Under the pieces are notes generated by a model, which did not search any database, had not been told where the DNA came from, and saw only the letters and a program-made list of their open reading frames with translations. A DNA stretch of 13,517 bases from CAKOSP01 sp964371745 (GTDB taxonomy: Bacteria > Bacillota_I > Bacilli_A > RF39 > UBA660). Positions 1 to 6,523 of the stretch are shown in pieces; positions within the stretch are counted from its first letter, which is position 1; each line of letters begins with the position of its first letter. A program made the position numbers and the translations under genes. Location: contig CAYJNS010000029.1 in assembly GCA_964371745.1 (NCBI GenBank), positions 1 through 13,517 of the forward strand, in the 5' to 3' direction.

Positions 1-1
1 A

Positions 2-721
2 TTATTTGGTGATGTAATAGGTAGTGTTCAATTAGAAAAGAAACCATTTTTATTGGAAACTCTTGCTAATAAAATTAAAGATTGTGAAAGAAAAGAAATA
101 CATTTTTTTGAAAATATAAAAGATACAGAATCATATTTAAATTTTGCTAAATATGATGATGATAATTACTATGTGGAATATAAATATAACATTCATGATT
201 TGGCTAAATATGATGAAAATGATGTTTCATTAGTATATAAAAAATATCATGTAGAACAGTTATTTGTTCCTGTATTATCAGAGCTTGCAGCATTAATAAT
301 ATTAAAACTTTATTCAAATAACTGTGGTGTTCCAAATTTGTTATTGCCAATTGATAGTCAGTTTATAAGTGATAAAGCTAATATAGGTATTTTAAGAAAA
401 ATATTTTCTAATCCATATATTAAAAATAAAATAAAGTTAAGTATTCATTATACTGATTATAAAAATAATTATAATAAATTTAAGTTACTTCAAGAAGCTG
501 GATTTAAAATAGTAATGTATATTGGTGATAATGAAATTATAGTGGATTTTTCAAATATAAAATTAGATTATGGATTATATGTAACTAGTAAATTTATTGA
601 AAACAATCCAAAATTTAATAAATTTGCAGATAGATTAAATGATGGCTATCAAATATTAGATAAAGTAGAATATATTGATGAAGATCAGTTTATTGATATA
701 TGTTTAAAGGAGGAAAATTAA
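2..721 (+). CDS. Partial protein, possible degenerate EAL-like domain (3' part)
   Basis: The frame is open to the left edge of the window, so this is the 3' part of a longer gene; the TTG at 53 has no Shine-Dalgarno sequence and is unlikely to be the start. I do not firmly recognise it. Numbered from that TTG, the order of elements resembles the second half of an EAL (c-di-GMP phosphodiesterase) barrel: a strand LLLPIDSQFI near 96-105, a strand KLSIHYTD near 127-134, LLQEAGFKIVMYIGDN near 144-159 where EAL proteins have LrelGv..alDDFG, IKLDYGLYVTSKFI where they have KiDrsFv, and LDKVEYIDEDQ near 204-214 where they have AEGVEteeQ. The catalytic acidic pair and the first Glu are missing, so it would be inactive: a c-di-GMP sensor or a protein-binding domain. 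The stop abuts the ATG of the next gene, so the two are co-translated. The fold is an inference from pattern only. Confidence 0.4.
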   Translation, partial: LFGDVIGSVQLEKKPFLLETLANKIKDCERKEIHFFENIKDTESYLNFAKYDDDNYYVEYKYNIHDLAKYDENDVSLVYKKYHVEQLFVPVLSELAALIILKLYSNNCGVPNLLLPIDSQFISDKANIGILRKIFSNPYIKNKIKLSIHYTDYKNNYNKFKLLQEAGFKIVMYIGDNEIIVDFSNIKLDYGLYVTSKFIENNPKFNKFADRLNDGYQILDKVEYIDEDQFIDICLKEEN

Positions 722-2230
722 ATGGAATTATATAATGATTTTTTCTTAGATTTTATGAAACCATTCTTTGAAGGTTTAACAACAATATTTAAGAATTTAT
801 TTATGGGTTTATTTCAAATGTTTAATGTAATGAATTATGTTGATGTTATTAACACTTATAAAGATGACTTATCAGGTGGTGGTGTAGTTATAATTATACT
901 TACTATTCTATGTTTATTAGTTATTTATGGTATTATAATATTCTTTATTGTATTACTTGTTAAAAACATATTTAAATATCGTCGTAATAAAACTAAACAA
1001 GCATCTATGTTAGATGAAATAGATAGACTTAATATTGATGTTGTTAGATTAAAAGAAGAAAATCAAAAGTTTTTATCTATGACTGATCCTGAAAAAGGTG
1101 AAATAGAATATGATGAAGAAGGTAATATAGTCAATAAAGTTCAAGAGGGAGAAACAAGATTCTTTAGACTATCTAAAGTAGATGAGGCTATGGTTAATTA
1201 TACAGCTCCTGAATTTAATAAAAATATATCATTAGAAGATTTTTGTGCTAATTTCAGAAACTTTAGTGCATCAAAATTAGCACTTTATTATGATGAAAAA
1301 ATAATTCGTTTATTTATGGCATCATTTGCATCAAGTAGATTAATTATCCTGCAAGGTATATCTGGAACAGGTAAAACATCACTTGCTTATGCATTTGGTC
1401 AAATGATAGATAATGAAACAACAGTAGCGTCAGTTCAACCATCATGGAGAGATTCTTCTGAATTATTTGGTTATTTCAATGAATTTACAAAAAGATTTAA
1501 TGAAACAGAAGTATTAACAAAATTATATGAAGCTACATATAAAGAAGATGTATATTTAACATTACTTGATGAAATGAATATATCTCGTGTAGAATATTAC
1601 TTTGCAGAAATGTTATCTATCTTAGAGCTTCCTAATAAAAAAGATTGGGTACTCGACTTAGTTCCAAGTGCTTGGGATAATGATCCTAAACATATAGTAG
1701 ATGGTAGATTTAAATTACCAGAAAATATGTGGTATGTAGGTACAATAAATAACGATGACTCAACATTTATGGTAACAGATAAAGTTTATGACCGTGCTAT
1801 GCCAATAAATATAGATGATAAAGCAGATGCATTTGGGGCTCCAGACACTGAACCAATGAGATTATCTAGTAAATATTTATTTGAACTTTTTGCAAAAGCG
1901 CAAGAAGAACATAAAGTAGCGGAAGAAACACTTACAAAATTAAATGAAATGGATAGATATGTAATTGATCACTTTAGACTTGCGTTTGGTAACCGTATTG
2001 TAAAACATATAAAAGAATTTATTCCAGTATATGTTGCATGTGGTGGTACAGAACTTGATGGACTAGATTATGTACTTGCTAATAAAGTTTTAAGAAAATT
2101 TGAACAATTAAATTTATCATTTATTAAAAATGAAATAGATGGCTATATAGATTATTTAAATAAATTATTTGGTAAAGATACAATGAATGAATGTATAGCT
2201 TATTTAGAAAGATTAAAGAAAACAATATAA
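722..2230 (+). CDS. Membrane-anchored McrB-like AAA+ ATPase
   Basis: An AAA+ ATPase of the McrB/MoxR-like group, 502 residues. The N-terminal 50 residues are aromatic-rich and amphipathic; a strong membrane helix spans about 53-84, followed by basic residues and a likely coiled coil at 97-118. The ATPase follows: Walker A GISGTGKTS at 212-220, the McrB-type VQPSWRDSSELFGYF at 238-252, Walker B LLDEMN at 281-286, sensor-1 region GTINNDDS at 340-347, and DKVYDRAM at 353-360 holding a candidate arginine finger. The start is fixed by AAAGGAGG at 706-713, eight bases before the ATG, which directly follows the upstream stop. Canonical McrB proteins carry an N-terminal DNA-reading domain; here it is replaced by the membrane segment, which argues against simple DNA restriction. 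The DUF2357-like gene follows after 14 bases. ATPase assignment is secure; the cellular role is unknown. Confidence 0.85.
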   Translation: MELYNDFFLDFMKPFFEGLTTIFKNLFMGLFQMFNVMNYVDVINTYKDDLSGGGVVIIILTILCLLVIYGIIIFFIVLLVKNIFKYRRNKTKQASMLDEIDRLNIDVVRLKEENQKFLSMTDPEKGEIEYDEEGNIVNKVQEGETRFFRLSKVDEAMVNYTAPEFNKNISLEDFCANFRNFSASKLALYYDEKIIRLFMASFASSRLIILQGISGTGKTSLAYAFGQMIDNETTVASVQPSWRDSSELFGYFNEFTKRFNETEVLTKLYEATYKEDVYLTLLDEMNISRVEYYFAEMLSILELPNKKDWVLDLVPSAWDNDPKHIVDGRFKLPENMWYVGTINNDDSTFMVTDKVYDRAMPINIDDKADAFGAPDTEPMRLSSKYLFELFAKAQEEHKVAEETLTKLNEMDRYVIDHFRLAFGNRIVKHIKEFIPVYVACGGTELDGLDYVLANKVLRKFEQLNLSFIKNEIDGYIDYLNKLFGKDTMNECIAYLERLKKTI

Positions 2231-2244
2231 GGGATTGATAAAAA

Positions 2245-3351
2245 ATGAATAATGAATTTTTTGAAATAGTAAATGCACTTAGTGATAAAAGGGCAAGTAA
2301 CTTTTTAAGTAAAACACATGGTGACGCTAAGGGTGAAATAGTAATAAATCAAGTTGTTAGGGATTTATCATGGCTTGATATGTTAGAAGAGTGTATTCCA
2401 TATTTAGATGCAATAGTAAGAAATCCTCGTAGATTCATTGTTCAAGAAGAAGAAATTATTCCTGTAGAGAAAACTAAAAAAGTTACTGAAGAATCAATTA
2501 AACATTTAGCAAAACACACATCTTTAATACAAGACATTGATAAAGATGGTGATGTAAAGCCATTAAAACTTTTAAATGTATTTAAAGAAGAAACAACTGA
2601 TCTTTATGAAAATAGATTTATTTATTCATTAATAGTAAATACAAAAACTTTTTTAAATAATCAATTAGAACATACTGATTTGAATTTAAAATCAAAGTAT
2701 TTAAAAAATATATTTTATACAGGAGAAACTACATTAGCATCCGAAAAAATATCTTTTGATGTGAAAATGCAAAGTGAATATTATGAAAATAGTGATGAGA
2801 ATATTAAAAATATAGCTATAAATGAAAGAATAAATAGAATTATAGAAATATTTAATGACTTTTTAAGAACCAAATTTATTAAAGAGTTATCTGGAGCATC
2901 TCCAGTAAGAAGTCCAATTAGAAAAACTAATGTTATATTAAAAGATAAAAACTTTCAAAAAGCTGTTGAGCTTTGGGAGTTCATTGAAAAATTTGATATT
3001 GAGGCATCTACTAAAGTTATTGAAATGAAAAAAGAAGAAGAAATATATAATTTAGCTAATAATATAAAAATCGGTACATATGTACAATATTATGCAGCAA
3101 CAAGTGTTAGTAAGCAAGATGAAAAGTTTGAAGAGTATGATTTAACACTTCCTCATATAAGAAAAATTATTGAAGCATATGTAAGAGAACATCATACAGA
3201 TGAGAAAAAATTTAAAGCAATGATCAATCGTGAGTTTAGACTTGCTAGAGATAAAAGACAAGTTCAATATGAAGAAATTAAAAGTGTTTTCAAATCTAAT
3301 ATAGAAAAACATAAAAGAAGATTACAAAATGCTTTATCTTTTTTAAACTAG
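2245..3351 (+). CDS. DUF2357/McrC-like partner of the AAA+ ATPase
   Basis: A 368-residue soluble, charged, mostly helical protein with no signal peptide or membrane helix. FKEETTDLYENRF at 113-125 and the later segment with RKTNVILKDKNFQKAVELW at 226-244 resemble DUF2357 proteins, which are encoded beside McrB-type ATPases much as McrC is beside McrB. DUF2357 and McrC proteins often end in a PD-(D/E)xK nuclease; I see no D...ExK arrangement here, and the C terminus (330-368) is a basic helix instead. The gene starts 14 bases after the ATPase gene with a modest AAGGG at 2229-2233, consistent with co-translation and a stoichiometric complex. Inference: it is the regulatory or adaptor subunit of the membrane ATPase, perhaps stimulating hydrolysis as McrC does. 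The family call rests on motif resemblance and on position. Confidence 0.6.
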   Translation: MNNEFFEIVNALSDKRASNFLSKTHGDAKGEIVINQVVRDLSWLDMLEECIPYLDAIVRNPRRFIVQEEEIIPVEKTKKVTEESIKHLAKHTSLIQDIDKDGDVKPLKLLNVFKEETTDLYENRFIYSLIVNTKTFLNNQLEHTDLNLKSKYLKNIFYTGETTLASEKISFDVKMQSEYYENSDENIKNIAINERINRIIEIFNDFLRTKFIKELSGASPVRSPIRKTNVILKDKNFQKAVELWEFIEKFDIEASTKVIEMKKEEEIYNLANNIKIGTYVQYYAATSVSKQDEKFEEYDLTLPHIRKIIEAYVREHHTDEKKFKAMINREFRLARDKRQVQYEEIKSVFKSNIEKHKRRLQNALSFLN

Positions 3352-3353
3352 TG

Positions 3354-3362
3354 TGATATAAT
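3354..3362 (+). promoter_or_regulatory. Extended -10 promoter before the calcium-repeat gene
   Basis: TG-A-TATAAT lies just after the stop of the DUF2357-like gene. No good -35 is seen at 16-18 bases, as is common for extended -10 promoters. Transcription would start near 3369, leaving a leader of about 17 bases before the ATG at 3386, with AGGAGA at 3374-3379 in it. The next gene can therefore be expressed apart from the three upstream genes. Confidence 0.6.
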
Positions 3363-3385
3363 AAAATAAATATAGGAGAATATTT

Positions 3386-4633
3386 ATGCCAAAAAAAGTG
3401 AAAATTGATAATAAATATAAAGAAATCAAAGTTAAATTAGATGATGTTAAAAACTTATCGAATGAAGAGCAATATTCTAAATTTGAAGAAGTTTTAAATA
3501 AAATGTATGAAGATAAAGTTAAAGTAACTAGATCTTATGTTTTAAAGTGTATTAAACTTACTTTAGCAAAATCTGATGATTATTTATATTTAAGCAATGG
3601 TTTAACGGTAGAAAAAGATACTAAAGAAATAGTTTTTGCATTTAAAAAGCAAGCAAAGAAATTACCAATACTAATATTATTAGTGGTAACGCTTTTAATT
3701 GGGGCATTTTCAGCAACTTATTCAGGACTTTTATATTTGGAAAGAGCTGACTTAAATAAAGATATAGACGGCGATGGCATAGCGGATCTTAACATTGATT
3801 TAGATGGTGATCATATTGCTGATTTAACAATTGATACTGATGAAGATGGAAAACCAGACATTAATATCAATTACAAGGGAAATATGGATCCTATATTCAA
3901 TTTAGATAAAGATAATGATGGTATACCTGATTTTAATTTAGTTAATAAGTATGATGAAAATTGCAAAGTAAATTGTGATACAAATGATGATGGTTGGCCT
4001 GATTTAAATTATGACATTGATGGTGATGGTACCGCTGATTTAGATATTGATACAGATGGTGATGGACATGCTGATACAAGTATTGATTTAAATGGAGATC
4101 TTATATGTGATGTAATGTGTGATGATAATAATGATGGCGTATGTGATAGAGTTTGTTTCTTAACTGGTAATGAAGAAGAAGAAAATCAACAGTCAGGATC
4201 ATCAAGTGTAACAGGTGAGCAGGATTCTAATGTAAATTCTGGTACACTGAGTGTTGTTTATGAAGACTTTGGGGAACTTTTAGTTGAAGGTTTAGTTCCA
4301 GATGATCAAGGTCCAGATGTAGTATATCCAGAAAAACAGTTTGCTGTTACAAATTTATCAGAATTTGAAGTGGAATATAAATTAACATTTATTGTTGAAA
4401 AAAACACATTTACAAGTCAAAATTTTCAATATAAAATAGAGTCAACAAATGGAGGATTTTCAGAAGATTTTAAAGTTGCACCATGGGAAGAAACATTATT
4501 ATCATCTCTTGTTACAATTGGACCTTTAGAAACTCAAGAATATACACTAACGTTTAAGTTACATGGAACTGGTGAAGAACAAAATTATGACCAAGGAAAA
4601 TCTTTTGAAGGATTTATAAGAGTAGGTGATTAA
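3386..4633 (+). CDS. Single-pass membrane protein with DxDxDG calcium-binding repeats
   Basis: 415 residues in four parts. Residues 1-90 are lysine-rich, helical and probably cytoplasmic. One membrane helix spans about 93-117 after KKQAKK, giving an N-in, C-out topology. Residues 125-257 hold about ten acidic DxDxDGxxD motifs (for example DIDGDGIADLNID, DKDNDGIPDFN, DTDGDGHAD), the pattern of thrombospondin type 3/dockerin-like calcium-binding loops; this part also has six cysteines (193, 197, 241, 245, 253, 257) that could form disulfides. After a Ser/Gly/Glu linker (262-284), residues 286-415 look like a beta-sandwich (TNLSEFEVEYKLTF, LETQEYTLTFKLHG) loosely like camelysin/TasA or CARDB-type domains. 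It lies 34 bases after the DUF2357-like gene with an extra promoter, so it is probably the envelope-facing part of the same system. The calcium repeats are clear; the rest is inference. Confidence 0.75.
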   Translation: MPKKVKIDNKYKEIKVKLDDVKNLSNEEQYSKFEEVLNKMYEDKVKVTRSYVLKCIKLTLAKSDDYLYLSNGLTVEKDTKEIVFAFKKQAKKLPILILLVVTLLIGAFSATYSGLLYLERADLNKDIDGDGIADLNIDLDGDHIADLTIDTDEDGKPDININYKGNMDPIFNLDKDNDGIPDFNLVNKYDENCKVNCDTNDDGWPDLNYDIDGDGTADLDIDTDGDGHADTSIDLNGDLICDVMCDDNNDGVCDRVCFLTGNEEEENQQSGSSSVTGEQDSNVNSGTLSVVYEDFGELLVEGLVPDDQGPDVVYPEKQFAVTNLSEFEVEYKLTFIVEKNTFTSQNFQYKIESTNGGFSEDFKVAPWEETLLSSLVTIGPLETQEYTLTFKLHGTGEEQNYDQGKSFEGFIRVGD

Positions 4634-4656
4634 CTATCAATTATGATAGTTTTTTC
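4632..4656 (+). terminator. Intrinsic terminator after the calcium-repeat gene
   Basis: Perfect 8-bp stem AACTATCA/TGATAGTT with loop ATTA, followed by a run of T. The left arm overlaps the TAA stop at 4631-4633. It closes the first cluster. Confidence 0.85.
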
Positions 4657-4685
4657 TTGTAATGAATATAAATAAGTGATATGAT
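4657..4685 (+). promoter_or_regulatory. SigA-type promoter for the coiled-coil envelope protein
   Basis: TTGTAA (4657-4662), a 17-base spacer and TATGAT (4680-4685), preceded by TG-A, so it is also an extended -10. It begins directly downstream of the terminator and gives a leader of about 37 bases. Confidence 0.6.
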
Positions 4686-4728
4686 ATAAGTAGTAAAATA
4701 CATATAATTAGTAAAGGAGTGTATATAT

Positions 4729-5256
4729 ATGTCTAAAACAAAAAAACAATATATAATTTTAATTGTTGTTATTGTAGTTATGTTTTTAATGATTGGAATA
4801 TTAGTATTTAATTATGTCACATACAGAGAAGATTATAAAGTATTAGTTGAAGAAAATAATTCATATGATGAGTTAAGTGAAAAATATGATTTATTAGAAA
4901 AAGATTATGAAAGTCTTATCAAACAAGAACTAGATGAGCCAGAAATAAAGGAGTGTAATTTTATAAATACATTATATTATGCTGGTAAAGTAGAAAATTA
5001 TAAAACAGAAACAGCTGAAAGTGTATTTGCAATATTTTATTATTATCAAGGAGTTAAACCTGTTTTCTTTGAAATAGAAACTGAAGACTTTAATAAGTAT
5101 AACTTTGAAATAGGAAAAGCTTATGAACTTGATTTAAGAGCATATACAGCTGATGAACATGTTACAGTTGAAGATTATAAAGGGAATATTGATGTGATGA
5201 ATGCAGAAGTTACTAATAAAGTTGGTTTAGACCAAATTCAAGAAGCATGTAGATAA
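4729..5256 (+). CDS. Single-pass membrane protein with extracellular coiled coil
   Basis: 175 residues, not recognised as a known family. A positively charged N terminus (SKTKKQ) precedes a membrane helix at 8-30 with no signal peptidase or lipobox site, so it is probably an uncleaved N-in anchor. Residues 33-68 form a heptad-rich acidic coiled coil (ENNSYDELSEKYDLLEKDY), which suggests a dimer. Residues 75-175 look like a small beta-rich outer domain (YYAGKVENYKTE, VFAIFYYYQGVKPVFFEIE, GKAYELDLRAYTADEHVTV) with two cysteines (76 and 174) that could pair. AAAGGAG at 4713-4719 fixes the start. It sits alone between a terminator and the promoter of the receiver gene. The role is unknown; position beside other envelope genes is the only functional hint. 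Confidence 0.7.
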   Translation: MSKTKKQYIILIVVIVVMFLMIGILVFNYVTYREDYKVLVEENNSYDELSEKYDLLEKDYESLIKQELDEPEIKECNFINTLYYAGKVENYKTETAESVFAIFYYYQGVKPVFFEIETEDFNKYNFEIGKAYELDLRAYTADEHVTVEDYKGNIDVMNAEVTNKVGLDQIQEACR

Positions 5257-5269
5257 ATAAAATAATATA

Positions 5270-5278
5270 TGTTATAAT
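5270..5278 (+). promoter_or_regulatory. Extended -10 promoter for the receiver operon
   Basis: TG-T-TATAAT, with no convincing -35. Start would be near 5285, with AGGAGG at 5292-5297 seven bases before the ATG at 5304. No terminator is visible between the previous gene and this promoter, so read-through is also possible. Confidence 0.55.
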
Positions 5279-5303
5279 TTAATTAGTTTACAGGAGGTTA
5301 AAA

Positions 5304-5699
5304 ATGAATGATAAGAAAAAAATATTAATCGTAGATGATAATAAATTAAATATTAAAGTAGAATCTAGATTAATAAGTGATTTTAATTTTGAAATTGATG
5401 AATGTTATGATGGGGTAGAGTGTTTAGAAAAAATAAATACTGGAAGAAAATATGATTTAATATTAATGGATATAATGATGCCAATAATGGATGGGTTAAC
5501 AACTCTTTTAAAGCTAAAAGAAATACCTGGATTTAATACACCAGTTATTGCAGTAACTGCTGATGCAGTTGAAGGAGCTAAAGAAAAATATTTAGAAGCT
5601 GGTTTTTTAGATTATGTATCAAAACCAACAGATAAAGATGTATTATCAACATCAGTGTGCAAAGCATTTAATTGTAGTGAGGAGATTGAAAGTTTATGA
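5304..5699 (+). CDS. Stand-alone CheY-like response regulator receiver
   Basis: A single receiver (REC) domain filling all 131 residues, with no output domain. Metal-binding acids D11/D12 are in ILIVDDN, the phosphoacceptor is D56 in LMDIMMPIMDG, the switch Thr is T85 in VTADA, and the conserved Lys is K107 in SKP. All catalytic residues are present, so it should be phosphorylated by a histidine kinase and act by protein contact, as CheY or Spo0F do. The IMMPIMDG form is typical of receivers derived from hybrid kinases. No histidine kinase lies in the window. Its last codons overlap the next gene (ATGA), so it is translationally coupled to a small membrane protein, which is the best candidate for a partner by position. 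Confidence 0.93.
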   Translation: MNDKKKILIVDDNKLNIKVESRLISDFNFEIDECYDGVECLEKINTGRKYDLILMDIMMPIMDGLTTLLKLKEIPGFNTPVIAVTADAVEGAKEKYLEAGFLDYVSKPTDKDVLSTSVCKAFNCSEEIESL

Positions 5700-6109
5700 G
5701 TAAAGGGAAAAAATTTTTATTACTAATATTAATAGCGTTAATACTAGTAAATGTAACATTGTTATTTGCAACTAATAATATAGTAAATAATTTAGTATTA
5801 TTTGTACTTATATTTATTGATGTATTAATACTTTTATTAACGTCAAAAGTAAATAAAGGATTAAAACTTATTATATCACTAATAATTTTAACAATATGTG
5901 CTTGGTTTACAATGATGATTATTGACTTTGAAAAAGCTTTAGTTAATGAAGAACCAATGTTTATTAACGAAGTAAGTGAAGATGTATACGAAGGTTTTGG
6001 ATATAAAATCATTTATCAAATCACTCAAGTAGAAAATGAAGAATTCCCAATAAATGGTGGAGTTGAAATATACTTATTTGATAGATTTGTATTAGGATGG
6101 ATAGAATAG
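5696..6109 (+). CDS. Small three-helix membrane protein with extracellular C-terminal domain
   Basis: 137 residues with three strong membrane helices at about 6-25, 29-49 and 57-76, then a tail of some 60 residues. Basic residues before helix 1 (SKGKK) and between helices 2 and 3 (SKVNKG) predict N-in topology with the tail outside. The tail contains EPMFINEVSEDVYEGFGYKI, like the kPiFc...ggs.eYyGlGYkv segment found in many small Firmicute membrane proteins of unknown function. It starts inside the stop of the receiver gene (ATGA overlap), with GAGGAG at 5679-5684. Inference: a membrane partner or target of the receiver. A long minus-strand frame across this gene is a shadow. Confidence 0.75.
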   Translation: MSKGKKFLLLILIALILVNVTLLFATNNIVNNLVLFVLIFIDVLILLLTSKVNKGLKLIISLIILTICAWFTMMIIDFEKALVNEEPMFINEVSEDVYEGFGYKIIYQITQVENEEFPINGGVEIYLFDRFVLGWIE

Positions 6110-6130
6110 AGTGTAAATAACTCTTTTTTA
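6108..6130 (+). terminator. Weak intrinsic terminator after the receiver operon
   Basis: Stem AGAGT/ACTCT with a 7-base loop, followed by TTTTTT. It overlaps the TAG stop at 6107-6109. The stem has only 5 bp, so termination may be partial. Confidence 0.5.
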
Positions 6131-6166
6131 TTTGACAATTATAATGTAAACTTTACGAATTCACTA

Positions 6167-6195
6167 TTGTAAATAACAGTAAAGTGTTATACAAT
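6167..6195 (+). promoter_or_regulatory. Promoter for the RNA upstream of gmk
   Basis: TTGTAA (6167-6172), a 17-base spacer and TACAAT (6190-6195). Transcription would begin near 6202. A consensus TTGACA at 6132-6137 lies further up, but its -10 candidate (TACGAA at 6154) is poor. The -10 lies in a perfect 7-1-7 palindrome (6190-6204), so the promoter may be repressed by a dimeric regulator. Confidence 0.5.
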
Positions 6196-6204
6196 ACTAT
6201 TGTA
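6190..6204. promoter_or_regulatory. 7-1-7 palindrome over -10 and start site, operator-like
   Basis: TACAATA-C-TATTGTA is a perfect inverted repeat covering the -10 and the likely start site. The outer TACAAT/ATTGTA arms match those of OhrR/MarR-type operators, with a 3-base rather than 2-base centre. The regulator is unknown. ACTATTGTAAA, which includes the right arm, recurs 33 bases upstream at 6163-6173. Confidence 0.4.
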
Positions 6205-6439
6205 AAGGAGGAATGTAAATAAAATAACAAACTAGTAGTGGTAGTGTTTATATTGTACTTGATAAAATGCAATTTGGGTATGAAGTATAATAGAAATGTG
6301 TTAGAGTGTTAAACGTAGTAAAAGAATAAAAAGGGAAGTATTTTTGACTAATGTGTTTAGGCACTAATTGTCTTTTAATTAACGAAGGAAATAACCGCTA
6401 TTATATAGAAAATTGTTATTTAGGTAATAACAATTTTTT
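6202..6439 (+). ncRNA. Candidate structured RNA or attenuator upstream of gmk
   Basis: This fills a 414-base gene-free stretch (6110-6523) with its own promoter and a strong terminator. Pairing found by eye: P1, TAGTAGTGGT (6233-6242) with ACCGCTATTA (6394-6403), 10 bp with two G-U pairs, closing about 150 bases; P2, TATTGTACTT (6251-6260) with AAGTATAATA (6283-6292), 10 bp with one G-U; a small hairpin GTG/CAC with loop TTTAGG (6353-6364). AAATAACAA (6222-6230) is also perfectly complementary to TTGTTATTT (6413-6421), the left arm of the terminator, so an antiterminator exclusive of it is possible and would extend P1. It has no usable reading frame: the only AGGAGG-linked ATG (6213) is followed at once by TAA. 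It does not match tmRNA, RNase P RNA, SRP RNA or T-box signatures that I know. It may be a riboswitch-like gmk leader or a free RNA (6S-like); I cannot assign a class. Confidence 0.5.
6409..6439 (+). terminator. Strong intrinsic terminator of the upstream RNA
   Basis: Perfect 12-bp stem AAAATTGTTATT (6409-6420)/AATAACAATTTT (6426-6437), loop TAGGT, with a run of six T ending at 6439. It lies 85 bases before gmk and before the gmk promoter. Confidence 0.85.
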
Positions 6440-6471
6440 AATGTTAAAAAATAAGTGAATATTTAAAGAAG

Positions 6472-6500
6472 TTGTTTTTCTATTTGTATTTTGATAAAAT
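6472..6500 (+). promoter_or_regulatory. Promoter for gmk
   Basis: TTGTTT (6472-6477), a 17-base spacer and TAAAAT (6495-6500) with TG-A before it (extended -10). It is downstream of the RNA terminator, so gmk can be transcribed independently with a short leader carrying AAAGGAGG at 6512-6519. Confidence 0.6.
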
Positions 6501-6523
6501 AAATTTATGAAAAAGGAGGCTAT

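Noticed and set aside
53..55. TTG as the start of the first gene
   Set aside because: No Shine-Dalgarno sequence, and the frame is open to the window edge; the gene is better read as 5'-truncated.
722..3351. A McrBC restriction system
   Set aside because: No DNA-reading domain and no nuclease motif are visible; the ATPase is membrane-anchored.
5697..5699. TGA read as Trp (Mycoplasma code)
   Set aside because: Trp is encoded by TGG in all genes, and reading through this TGA would spoil the standard ATGA overlap.
5668..6012. Open frame of 114 codons on the minus strand
   Set aside because: It lies antiparallel to the receiver and three-helix membrane protein genes, has no Shine-Dalgarno sequence, and its composition is that of a complement of hydrophobic coding sequence.
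6139..6153. PerR-box half site (TTATAAT) upstream of the RNA
   Set aside because: The second half does not match, so no inverted repeat of the 7-1-7 kind.
6385..6399. T-box-like AGG...ACCGC element
   Set aside because: The UGGN tRNA-binding bases are absent and ACCGC pairs with 6238-6242, not with a terminator arm; the gene downstream is gmk, not an amino-acid gene.
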